Positions 56,893 to 64,000 of a DNA stretch of 64,000 bases are shown piece by piece. Numbering within the stretch: position 1 is the first letter of the stretch; the number at the start of each line of letters is the position of its first letter. Under the pieces are notes generated by a model, which was given only the letters and a program-made list of their open reading frames with translations, had not been told where the DNA came from and made no database searches. A program made the translations under genes and the position numbers. The DNA comes from Thermococcus camini (GTDB lineage: Archaea > Methanobacteriota_B > Thermococci > Thermococcales > Thermococcaceae), in contig NZ_LR881183.1 in assembly GCF_904067545.1 (NCBI RefSeq), forward strand, positions 1,926,277 to 1,990,276. Direction: 5' to 3'.

Positions 56893-57354
56893 ATGAAGAA
56901 GGTTGCTTTAGTTGCTGCCTTGGTGTTCATTTCAGTGCTCCTGATTCCTTTTGCCAGCGCCTACGAGTTCCAGGCCTATGGGTACGTCACAAAGGTCGTC
57001 GATGGCGACACCGTGTGGTTCCACTCCTACTACGGCTACAGGGCTGGAGAAACCTTCAAGATCCGCTTTGCCGACATAAACGCGCCCGAGATATACACCG
57101 ATGAAGGCAAGGAATCGAAGGCCGCCCTGGAGTGGCTCTTTGACACCTACGGCCACTACGTTTACCTCGACGTCGATGATGTCTACGGAACCGACCGCTA
57201 CGGCAGGGTCGTTGCCGTCGTCTATCTCCCGTTCTGGTACTACGGCTACGCTTTAAACGTCAATGAGTGGCTCGTCGAGAGTGGCTACGCGAACATCTGG
57301 GACCACTACAACGAGTTCAACCCCTACTCCTGGAGCCTCTGGGTTCCGATTTGA
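56893..57354 (+). CDS. Secreted thermonuclease-like nuclease (SNase family)
   Basis: A 153-aa protein. It has a signal peptide (VALVAALVFISVLLIPFASA) and a staphylococcal-nuclease OB fold: VDGDTVWF, IRFADINAPE and DRYGRVVAVV (Asp/Arg/Glu residues of the active site). N-terminal secretion suggests extracellular nucleic acid digestion. TATA (AACTTATAAATC) is at ~56853 and GGTGA is 7 nt before the ATG. Confidence 0.85.
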   Translation: MKKVALVAALVFISVLLIPFASAYEFQAYGYVTKVVDGDTVWFHSYYGYRAGETFKIRFADINAPEIYTDEGKESKAALEWLFDTYGHYVYLDVDDVYGTDRYGRVVAVVYLPFWYYGYALNVNEWLVESGYANIWDHYNEFNPYSWSLWVPI

Positions 57355-57424
57355 GGGCTTTTCTCTTCTCCGACACCTTTTTAACTTCCAGGGGAAACAC
57401 ATCCCTTTAAAAGAGGTGGTTATC

Positions 57425-58699
57425 ATGAGTATTCTCATCAAAAACGGCCGCGTTATCTACGGGGAGGACTTTGAGGTCGTCAAGGCCGACGTTCTCATCG
57501 AGGGAAACCGCATTGCCAAGGTTGCCAAGGATATAAACGAGGCCGCCGATACCGTCATCGATGCGAAGGGAAGGGTCGTTTCCCCAGGTTTCATAAACCT
57601 GCATACCCACTCCCCGATGGGCCTCTTCCGCGGTCTCGCCGACGATTTGCCCCTCATGGACTGGCTCCAGAACCACATATGGCCACGTGAGGCGAAGCTC
57701 ACTCGCGAATACACCAAGGTTGGAGCATACCTCGGCGCGCTGGAGATGATAAAGACCGGTACCACGGCTTTCCTCGACATGTACTTCTTCATGGACGCCG
57801 TTGCGGAGGCCGTTCTTGACTCCGGGCTGAGGGGCTACCTCTCCTATGGGATGATAGACCTCGGCGACCCCGAGAAGACGGGGAAGGAGATAAAGGAGGC
57901 CCTCCGCACGATGGAGTTCATCGAGAAGCTCAACTCGGAAAGGGTTCACTTCGTCTTCGGGCCGCACGCCCCTTACACCTGCTCTATAGCCCTGCTCAAG
58001 GAGGTAAGGAAGCTGGCGAACGAGCACGGCAAGCTCATCACTATCCACGTCAGCGAGACGATGGCCGAGATAGGCCAGATAAGCGAGCGCTACGGAAAGA
58101 GCCCCGTTGTTCTCCTCGACGAGATAGGCTTCCTGGGGAGGGACGTCATCATAGCCCATGGCGTCTGGCTCGACAGCAGGGACATACAGATACTCGCGAG
58201 GCACGGCGTTACGGTAGCCCACAACCCCGGCTCAAACATGAAGCTCGCGAGCGGTGTAATGCCCCTCCAGAGGCTCCTGAACGCGGGTGTGAACGTTGGC
58301 CTCGGCACCGATGGGAGCGCAAGCAACAACAACCTCGACATGCTCGACGAGATGAAGCTAGCCGCTCTGCTCCACAAGGTTCACAACCTCGATCCAACGG
58401 TTGCCGATGCTAAAACTGTCTTCAGGATGGCGACTCTCAATGGGGCCAGAGCTTTGCGCCTCAACGCCGGGGTCATGAAGGAGGGCTACCTGGCGGACAT
58501 AGCAATCATCGACTTCAACCAGCCCCACTTGAGGCCGATTAACAACGTTATAAGCCACCTAGTATACTCGGCCAGCGGCAGCGACGTCGAGACGACGATA
58601 GTCGACGGAAAAATCCTCATGCTCGACCGCGAGGTCTTAACGCTCGACGAGGAGAAACTCCTTGATGAGGCCGAAAAAACGATAGAGAAGCTGGTCTAG
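57425..58699 (+). CDS. mtaD: 5-methylthioadenosine/S-adenosylhomocysteine deaminase
   Basis: A 424-aa amidohydrolase that deaminates MTA, SAH or 5'-deoxyadenosine. It has the metal residues HTHSPMG (HxH), the loop His in TIHVSET, IAHGVWLD and the Asp in LGTDGSASNNNLDMLDEM. ATG 57425 has GGTGGT 5 nt upstream; the long upstream extension is antisense-like junk. A TTCCAGGGGAAAC sequence (one mismatch to mini-ORB) is at 57386. It pairs with mtaP in MTA salvage. Confidence 0.92.
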   Translation: MSILIKNGRVIYGEDFEVVKADVLIEGNRIAKVAKDINEAADTVIDAKGRVVSPGFINLHTHSPMGLFRGLADDLPLMDWLQNHIWPREAKLTREYTKVGAYLGALEMIKTGTTAFLDMYFFMDAVAEAVLDSGLRGYLSYGMIDLGDPEKTGKEIKEALRTMEFIEKLNSERVHFVFGPHAPYTCSIALLKEVRKLANEHGKLITIHVSETMAEIGQISERYGKSPVVLLDEIGFLGRDVIIAHGVWLDSRDIQILARHGVTVAHNPGSNMKLASGVMPLQRLLNAGVNVGLGTDGSASNNNLDMLDEMKLAALLHKVHNLDPTVADAKTVFRMATLNGARALRLNAGVMKEGYLADIAIIDFNQPHLRPINNVISHLVYSASGSDVETTIVDGKILMLDREVLTLDEEKLLDEAEKTIEKLV

Positions 58700-59508
58700 A
58701 GACTCGCCAGCCAGTCGGGGTCGATGTTCACCCTCTTTTCTCCCCATGCTTTGAGCGCCCTGTACATGGCTGCCCCGGCGATGGCTGAGAGCACGCTTGA
58801 GATGCCCGTTATGATGCCGTCAAGCAGGCCCGCCAGCAGGGCCCCAATGAAGCCTCTGGCAACAAAGGAGGCCAGGAAAACAAGCCCCCCTGCTGCGGCC
58901 CCGATGCCGACGATGATCGCCCCCATCAGCGCCCCGAAGACGAAGACTTCTTTAGCGTTGTCCAGTGCGGTGCCGATGATCCCTAGACCCTCACCGAAGT
59001 CTTGGCTCCAGATGTACGCCGGGATCATCATAGTGATTATCCCCATCAGGAAGATCGCAGGGGGCAGTCCAAGCACTCCCGCCACTACGTATTTTGTCGT
59101 TCCTGAGAGCGCATAATAAGCCAGTATCGCCGGGAAGAGCATAAGGCCGCCGACTACGAGGATTACGATTCCATAAACTATGCCCACCAGGAGGGCCAGT
59201 ATGCCACCCCTCAGGGACTCCCTTATGAGGGCTGACTCCTCGAATGGTATTCCCTTTTTGTGATAGTAGAATGCCCTGGTGGGGTAGTAGATCACGGTGA
59301 GCTTTATCAGCAGGGCCATAAGGGCCAGCAAAATCGCGATGCCAATGCCGAAACGGGGAGTGTACGCCGCTGGTTCCACGTTTGAATCAAGCCCGGAGAT
59401 GGCCAGGAGCGTACCGGATATTCCCGATGCCGCAACTGGATACCTCCACAGCTTTTTGTCTTCGGAAATCGATGAAATAGCCTCTGTCACTGCTTCAAAT
59501 GCCCTCAT
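58696..59508 (-). CDS. DUF4013-like multi-pass membrane protein
   Basis: A 270-aa protein with six hydrophobic segments and many Ala/Gly/Ile residues. A short basic loop and a PAYIWSQDFGEG segment are the only polar features. The pattern resembles DUF4013, an uncharacterised archaeal membrane family. The 3' end overlaps mtaD by 4 bp. Function unknown. Confidence 0.6.
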   Translation of the reverse strand: MRAFEAVTEAISSISEDKKLWRYPVAASGISGTLLAISGLDSNVEPAAYTPRFGIGIAILLALMALLIKLTVIYYPTRAFYYHKKGIPFEESALIRESLRGGILALLVGIVYGIVILVVGGLMLFPAILAYYALSGTTKYVVAGVLGLPPAIFLMGIITMMIPAYIWSQDFGEGLGIIGTALDNAKEVFVFGALMGAIIVGIGAAAGGLVFLASFVARGFIGALLAGLLDGIITGISSVLSAIAGAAMYRALKAWGEKRVNIDPDWLASL

Positions 59509-59645
59509 CCCACCACCGTTGTTTATGGGCCTTTACACTATTTAATGTTTACTGTTTTAAGTTGTATGTCATGGGGAGAGATACTGAGTAACAACCCTCG
59601 CAACCGTTAAATCACCTATGAGTAATCGGTAAAACGGTGATTGCG

Positions 59646-60215
59646 ATGCCCTCCTTTGAGATTGTCCGCGGGGACATAACCCGCTTTCCGGCGGAGGCCA
59701 TAGTGAACGCGGCCAACCGCTATCTGGAGCACGGTGGTGGCGTGGCCTATGCCATAGCGAAGGCCGCCGCGGGAAACGTTGATGAATACATCCGGATAAG
59801 CAAAGATGCTATGAAAAAACAGCTGGGAAAGAGCTCAATTGAGCACGGCGAGGTTGTCGTAACTCCTCCTATGAGGCTCGAAAAGTTTGGGATCAAATAC
59901 GTCATTCACACGGTCGGGCCATACTGCGGTGGAAAATGGGACGAGGACAAAAAGGGGAAGCTCAGGAAGGCCATTCTCGGCGCCTTGAGAAAAGCGGAAG
60001 AGCTCGGTGTCAAAACCATAGCCTTCCCGGCCATTAGCGCTGGCATCTACGGCTGTCCTTTGGAGGAGGTCGTGAGGACGTTCAAGGAGGTTGTGGAGGG
60101 GTTCTCGAAGGGAGCGAGGAGTGTGGAGAAGGTCTATCTCGTGCTGTACTCGGGGGACGCATACCGGACTGCGTTAAGTGTTTTTGGGTTGAATCGAATG
60201 TCAAAAATGTTATAA
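59646..60215 (+). CDS. Macro-domain ADP-ribose-binding protein
   Basis: A 189-aa macro domain. GDITRFPAEAIVNAANRYLEHGGGVAYAIA and the loop FPAISAGIYGCPLEEVV are the ADP-ribose contact motifs. Members remove ADP-ribose from proteins, act on ADP-ribose-1''-phosphate or deacylate O-acetyl-ADP-ribose. ATG 59646 follows GGTGA. Which of these it does is open. Confidence 0.9.
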   Translation: MPSFEIVRGDITRFPAEAIVNAANRYLEHGGGVAYAIAKAAAGNVDEYIRISKDAMKKQLGKSSIEHGEVVVTPPMRLEKFGIKYVIHTVGPYCGGKWDEDKKGKLRKAILGALRKAEELGVKTIAFPAISAGIYGCPLEEVVRTFKEVVEGFSKGARSVEKVYLVLYSGDAYRTALSVFGLNRMSKML

Positions 60216-60248
60216 GTTCTGAATTTATCATTTATTTTGGTGGTAATA

Positions 60249-60572
60249 GTGGCTTCCTCCTGTGAAGGAACCGTCAAGCGAATTGCAGTCGGTTTGATAC
60301 TGCTGTATCTGACGGGCTTTTTAATCCTCTATTACTCCATCAGGAAGCTGATATGTCTTTCCGTGGATTGCAGAGGTTACCCCGGACCTGTTGCTTCAAT
60401 GAGCCCTGTTTACGGGCTGGACATGGCGGTGGCGGTTTTTGTAGTTGGAACTCTGTTTCTACTTGTGATGCTATACCTGAGCTTCGGTTTTGATGGGGCT
60501 TCCTCTGAGAAAGAAATGGATGAAGATGAGAAAACATCTTCTGTGGAAAACAGTTCAGATTTGAAGGGGTGA
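60249..60572 (+). CDS. Small two-helix membrane protein
   Basis: A 107-aa protein starting at GTG 60249 (GGTGGTAA 4 nt upstream). It has two membrane helices (residues ~10-32 and 60-82) and an acidic Glu/Ser-rich tail. A second short membrane frame begins 7 nt after its stop. No family recognised. Confidence 0.5.
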   Translation: MASSCEGTVKRIAVGLILLYLTGFLILYYSIRKLICLSVDCRGYPGPVASMSPVYGLDMAVAVFVVGTLFLLVMLYLSFGFDGASSEKEMDEDEKTSSVENSSDLKG

Positions 60573-60578
60573 AATTGA

Positions 60579-60695
60579 ATGTCGTTGGAACGTGTGGCAT
60601 ATGCTGTTTTGGTTCTTTTCTTGGGTTTCACCCCCTGCTTCTCCTCTCGGTGTTGCTGGTTAGTGGGGCAATGACTGAAAATGATTTAACATGTT
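60579..60695 (+). pseudogene. Small frameshifted membrane-protein gene
   Basis: A frame from ATG 60579 (after GGGTGA) codes MSLERVAYAVLVLFLG, then runs out of phase. One extra base near the GGG at 60624-60626 would continue it as FHPLLLLSVLLVSGAMTEN to TGA 60693-60695, a second membrane helix. This fits a lost base, or a sequencing error. As it stands the product would be 31 aa. Confidence 0.3.
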
Positions 60696-60721
60696 GAACC
60701 TAAGCACTCACGGTGGTGCCG

Positions 60722-62164
60722 ATGCGAATTGAGGACGTTTACATCTGGGACATCAACGCCAAGTGGCTCGGCATAACTCCTTACCAGCTCATGGAGAACG
60801 CCGGAGCGGGTGTTGCCAGAGTTATAGAGGAGCGCTTTGGAAAGGGGCTGAGGGTAGCGGTTTTCTCCGGGACCGGCAACAACGGCGGCGACGGCTTTGT
60901 AACAGCGAGACACCTCAGCTTCGAGAACGACGTTACTCTCTTCCTCGTCGGAGATGAGACGAAGATAAGGAGCGAAGAAGCGAGACACAACTGGGAGACA
61001 CTCAAGGGCCTGGACTTTGTGAAGATCAAAGTCCTCAAGGACTCGGCATACATTAAAGCCCTTGATTTGTCTGGCTTTGACGTTATCGTCGACGCCCTCC
61101 TCGGGGCCGGCACAAAGGGCGAGCCGCGCGAGCCGATACGCTCTGCAATAGAGAAGATTAACGAATACGCGGGAAGGGCGAAGATAGTCAGCGTTGACCT
61201 GCCGAGCGGTTATCCAAGTGGAGTTCGCGTCAATGCCGACTTCGCGGTGACCTTCCAGTGGGACAAGGAGGAGTATGAAGGCTTCGAGCGCGTTGTGGTT
61301 AAGATAGGTTATCCGAAGGAGCTCTACCACCTCGTTGGCCCCGGTGATGCGAAGTTCGCTTTAAGGAAGAAGGGCGAGCACAAGGGGCAGAACGGTAAAC
61401 TGCTCATCATCGGTGGGAGTTCCAGCTATTACGGTGCTCCTTACCTTGCTTCCAAGGGGGCGAGCTACCTCGTCGATTTGGTTTACTTAGCGATGCCCTC
61501 CGAACCGGCGAAACGGATAAGCGACCCCGATCTGATACTCAGGCCAGTTGAGGGAAGAAACTTCTCGCCGGGGCACGTTGATGAGCTCCTGAGCATAGCT
61601 GAAAAGGCCGATGCCGTCGTCCTCGGCCCGGGAATCGGTCTCGCTGAGGAAACGAAGGAGTTCGTCAGGGAATTTGTAAAGCGCTGCGAAAAGCCGATGG
61701 TCATAGATGCCGATGCCCTGAAGGCAGTGGCCGAGGACTTGGGTGTTCTCAAGGGCAAGACCTTCGTCCTAACTCCCCACACCGGTGAGTTTAAGGTTCT
61801 CTTTGGGGTGAAGCCGGAAGGCTCCCTCGGAGAGAAAGCCAAGCTCGTAGGGGAGAAAGCCGGAGAAGTTGGGGGAGTAATTCTTCTCAAAGGTGCTTAC
61901 GACATCATAAGCGACGGGAAAACCTGGAAGTACAACAGAACCGGTAACAGGGGCATGACCACCGGGGGAACCGGGGACGTTTTAGCGGGCCTCGTTGGAG
62001 CACTCCTTGCACTCGGCAACGAGCCGCTAAGGGCCGCTTCCGCTGGCGCTTTCCTCAACGGCCTCGCCGGGGACATGGTGAAGGGGGAACTCGGCGAGAA
62101 CTTCACCGCTTTGGAGGTCGCGAAGAAAGTGCCAAAAGCTGTTAGATGGGTGGTGGAGTTCTGA
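60722..62164 (+). CDS. nnr: Bifunctional NAD(P)H-hydrate epimerase / ADP-dependent dehydratase
   Basis: Repairs hydrated NADH/NADPH. The 480-aa protein fuses a YjeF-N epimerase (GTGNNGGDGFVTARHL; VDALLGAGTKGEPREPI; VDLPSGYPSGV) with a ribokinase-like dehydratase (VLGPGIGLAEETKEF; LTPHTGEFKVLFG; NRTGNRGMTTGGTGDVLAGL, split as motifs). ATG 60722 is spaced from GGTGGTG. It starts the small cluster that includes the next two genes. Confidence 0.95.
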   Translation: MRIEDVYIWDINAKWLGITPYQLMENAGAGVARVIEERFGKGLRVAVFSGTGNNGGDGFVTARHLSFENDVTLFLVGDETKIRSEEARHNWETLKGLDFVKIKVLKDSAYIKALDLSGFDVIVDALLGAGTKGEPREPIRSAIEKINEYAGRAKIVSVDLPSGYPSGVRVNADFAVTFQWDKEEYEGFERVVVKIGYPKELYHLVGPGDAKFALRKKGEHKGQNGKLLIIGGSSSYYGAPYLASKGASYLVDLVYLAMPSEPAKRISDPDLILRPVEGRNFSPGHVDELLSIAEKADAVVLGPGIGLAEETKEFVREFVKRCEKPMVIDADALKAVAEDLGVLKGKTFVLTPHTGEFKVLFGVKPEGSLGEKAKLVGEKAGEVGGVILLKGAYDIISDGKTWKYNRTGNRGMTTGGTGDVLAGLVGALLALGNEPLRAASAGAFLNGLAGDMVKGELGENFTALEVAKKVPKAVRWVVEF

Positions 62165-62173
62165 GGTGGTACG

Positions 62174-62809
62174 ATGGGGCGTTTTTTGAAGGCCTTCCTT
62201 TTCCTTGCCGTTGCATCTTTGGTTCTGGTTTCCTTTCTTATCCCCCTTTCGGGAGAGAAGTACCCGATAGAAGTCGAGGCCCACTTCAGCTCTCCCTTTG
62301 AGTTTGAGGGTGCGGAGCTTATGGCCGGCTATCCCAACGAGGTTACCCACGTGGCGCTCTTCAAGTTCAAGCGCTCAGGCGGGGGTAGAAGGGACTTTCG
62401 GCTCGTGGAGGCCTTTGACCTTCCCGTCGATTACGTGGTGGCGGAGATACGCGACGGAGGCTCACTCTACTGCAGGGCGGCCATTGAGGATGGACGATTT
62501 GTGATTCATGAAGAAAACTGCTTCCCAACCCTTGAAGACGCCCTCAAGAGGAGGATAACTCTGAGTTCCTGCATCAACGGCACTTACCTCGGCTACAAAA
62601 TTGAAAGGAACTCCATCGTTTACTTTCTCTTCCAGGCTTCAAACGAGACAACCTGCGTGAACGAGAGCGTTGAAGTCCTTGGAAGAACGTGGGGGGTTTT
62701 CGCGGAGATAACCGGGACGAACGGGACCCTCCTTTGCCCGGTGGAGGTCATTAACGGGACGTATCTCACCGACGAGGTTGTTGCTGTAAACGAAGGATGG
62801 TGCGGGTGA
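62174..62809 (+). CDS. Uncharacterised membrane-anchored protein
   Basis: A 211-aa protein with an N-terminal signal or anchor (AFLFLAVASLVLVSFLIPLSG), then a beta-rich, cysteine-containing exterior part with several Asn-glycosylation sites (NGT, NET, NES). GAGGTGG precedes the ATG. Its stop overlaps the start region of the next gene. No family recognised. Confidence 0.6.
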   Translation: MGRFLKAFLFLAVASLVLVSFLIPLSGEKYPIEVEAHFSSPFEFEGAELMAGYPNEVTHVALFKFKRSGGGRRDFRLVEAFDLPVDYVVAEIRDGGSLYCRAAIEDGRFVIHEENCFPTLEDALKRRITLSSCINGTYLGYKIERNSIVYFLFQASNETTCVNESVEVLGRTWGVFAEITGTNGTLLCPVEVINGTYLTDEVVAVNEGWCG

Positions 62810-62814
62810 TGAAA

Positions 62815-63189
62815 ATGGCCTCCGAAAATGCGGTTCGGGTGCTCATGTCGGTTCCGGCCGTTGTCCTTGCGGTTGCTCTCCTCGCGGTTAGAGGGTTTTC
62901 CCCTGGGACGATGCTCGTTCTGGTCCTTCTCTGGGTCACTGGCGTCCTCTTCCCCCGCGCCTGGGAGTTTCGGAACGGGAAACTGGATGGGGGCACTCTG
63001 ATTCAGAACGTTCTCCTTTATGCTACTTTAACCGCCTTGGTGGGGGCAGAGTACTTCTTCCTTGAAGGGACTGTTTACGGCATTTCGAAAGAGATGGCGA
63101 TGTTCTTCACGGCCTGGCTTCTCAGTGGGGTTTTTGAGTTTCTCTGGCCCGGATTCGCGAGAAAGGGAACCAATCAAGTGTCGTCGTAA
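62815..63189 (+). CDS. Small multi-pass membrane protein
   Basis: A 124-aa protein with four hydrophobic helices and a short basic C-terminus. I start it at ATG 62815, spaced 6 nt from GGGTG, which spans the previous stop; ATG 62809 is the alternative. Function unknown. Confidence 0.55.
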   Translation: MASENAVRVLMSVPAVVLAVALLAVRGFSPGTMLVLVLLWVTGVLFPRAWEFRNGKLDGGTLIQNVLLYATLTALVGAEYFFLEGTVYGISKEMAMFFTAWLLSGVFEFLWPGFARKGTNQVSS

Positions 63190-63231
63190 ACAGAAACGGG
63201 AAGAATAATAGGGAATGGGTGGGGGCAGGGT

Positions 63232-64000
63232 TCAGCCCACCCCACAGTAGCTCCAGACGGAGTAGCCATACTGGCCATTGGCCGGGTCGTGGGCAGGGGC
63301 CTCGAGGTAGACCCAGCCGCTGGAGGAGACGTACTTGTCCACCCAGCCGCCGAGGTTGCCGGTGTACTCGTGTATGCAGGAGCCGGCGAACTTCGGGACG
63401 TAGACCCACCTTCCGACCTTGCTTGAGCCGAGGTTGATGTAGGTTATCAGTCCCGGCTTGTCCCCGTAGCCGTTTCTCACGAAAATAAGCTCGTCGCTGT
63501 CGTAGTAGACTATGTCGGTGCTTCCCCCGGCGAGGTGGTCGTGTATCCAGATGAGGTTCCTGAGCCTGTCCTTGTTGAGCCACTCCTCGTAGTCGCGGTA
63601 GAATATGACGGGCTGACCCTCGTAGGTGAGGATAAACGCATAAGCTGGATACTTGTTCCAGATTATGTCGGTGTCGTGGTTTGCCACGAAAGTCACCGCC
63701 TTGAACGGGTCGCGGCTGACCACTGTTTGACCGTATCTGAGGGCATCAACGAGGGCAGGGATGTTGTTGTTATCGAAGGCCTCGTCCATCTTGTAGTAGA
63801 GCGGGAAGTCGAAGACCTTGGCGTTGCTGTTGTATGCCCAGTTCAGGAGTGCATCGACGTTGGTGTCCCAGTACTCTCCGACGGCCCAGCCTCCCCACCA
63901 GCTGAGCCAGTCCTTGACGACCCACGCTCCATAACCCTTGACGTAGTCGAAGCGCCAGGCGTCGATGCCGATGCTCCTGAGATAGGCGGCGTAGCTCTCT
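63232..64000 (-). CDS. Alpha-amylase, GH13 (5' partial)
   Basis: The 3' portion (256 codons) of a secreted Pyrococcus/Thermococcus-type alpha-amylase. The frame continues off the window. It shows the catalytic nucleophile in [11 protein letters not shown], the acid/base in VGEYWD and the third carboxylate in FVANHDTD, followed by the C-terminal beta domain with Cys residues near the end (SCIHEY, SYCGVG). It splits internal alpha-1,4 bonds of starch and related glucans outside the cell. It stops at TGA 63234-63232. Confidence 0.93.
   Translation of the reverse strand, partial: ESYAAYLRSIGIDAWRFDYVKGYGAWVVKDWLSWWGGWAVGEYWDTNVDALLNWAYNSNAKVFDFPLYYKMDEAFDNNNIPALVDALRYGQTVVSRDPFKAVTFVANHDTDIIWNKYPAYAFILTYEGQPVIFYRDYEEWLNKDRLRNLIWIHDHLAGGSTDIVYYDSDELIFVRNGYGDKPGLITYINLGSSKVGRWVYVPKFAGSCIHEYTGNLGGWVDKYVSSSGWVYLEAPAHDPANGQYGYSVWSYCGVG

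Overview
The window is a gene-dense stretch of a Thermococcales chromosome, almost certainly Thermococcus. The reasons are: PolD small and large subunits beside Orc1/Cdc6; RadA followed by NucS/EndoMS; a CGP-CTERM surface anchor; the archaeal lipid gene carS; KEOPS Kae1; GGTG-type ribosome-binding sites and TTTATA-like TATA boxes; and leaderless starts. The gene order matches what I remember of T. kodakarensis and P. furiosus around these genes (memory, not a search).

Layout. 1-7.6 kb: tail of an AAA+ ATPase, a DUF457-type membrane protein, trxB, a class-III aminotransferase with a perfect palindrome at its promoter, then fast-evolving lipoproteins. 7.7-9.5 kb: an ECF S-component, then deoC overlapped by a ~94-aa protein that I read as a family-4 (A-domain) encapsulin. 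9.6-14.4 kb: a frameshifted CGP-CTERM protein, enolase, and a radical-SAM LipS1-like gene preceded by a truncated copy of its own start and four 3-nt-loop hairpins. 14.4-21.5 kb: Lrp-type regulator, XTP pyrophosphatase, DUF355 kinase, a two-HTH regulator, a SPASM protein without the radical-SAM cysteine triad, moaE, moaD-moeB, carS. 21.0-27.2 kb: a MarR/GbsR-like regulator divergent from an RND (HAE3) exporter and its COG1361-type partner, with a perfect operator-like inverted repeat between them. 27.2-38.4 kb: NSUN6-like tRNA methyltransferase, two tandem flippase-like paralogues, NAD kinase, DUF835, kae1, an ADP-forming acyl-CoA synthetase subunit, coaD, tpiA and an SDR. 38.5-39.2 kb: tRNA-Gln(UUG) followed by about 590 bp of AT-rich, hairpin-bounded non-coding DNA.

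39.9-53.5 kb is the replication and repair block: PolD DP2, DP1 and Orc1/Cdc6 on the minus strand, an AT-rich gap read here as oriC, then a K+ channel, intein-containing RadA and NucS on the plus strand. Two long inverted ORB-like boxes flank the AT-rich core. Mini-ORB sequences (TTCCA-S-TGGAA) are scattered over about 10 kb around it, several inside genes, notably in the disordered linker of DP1. 53.5-60.6 kb: DUF473, a PbaB-like proteasome chaperone ending in HbYX, MTA phosphorylase, a secreted nuclease, MTA/SAH deaminase and a macro-domain protein. 60.7-64 kb: Nnr NAD(P)HX repair, two small membrane proteins and the 3' part of a secreted GH13 alpha-amylase that runs off the window.

Starts were reassigned from the longest ORF wherever a GGTG-type Shine-Dalgarno or a TATA box gives a better ATG. 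All function calls rest on motifs and remembered family features; no database was searched.
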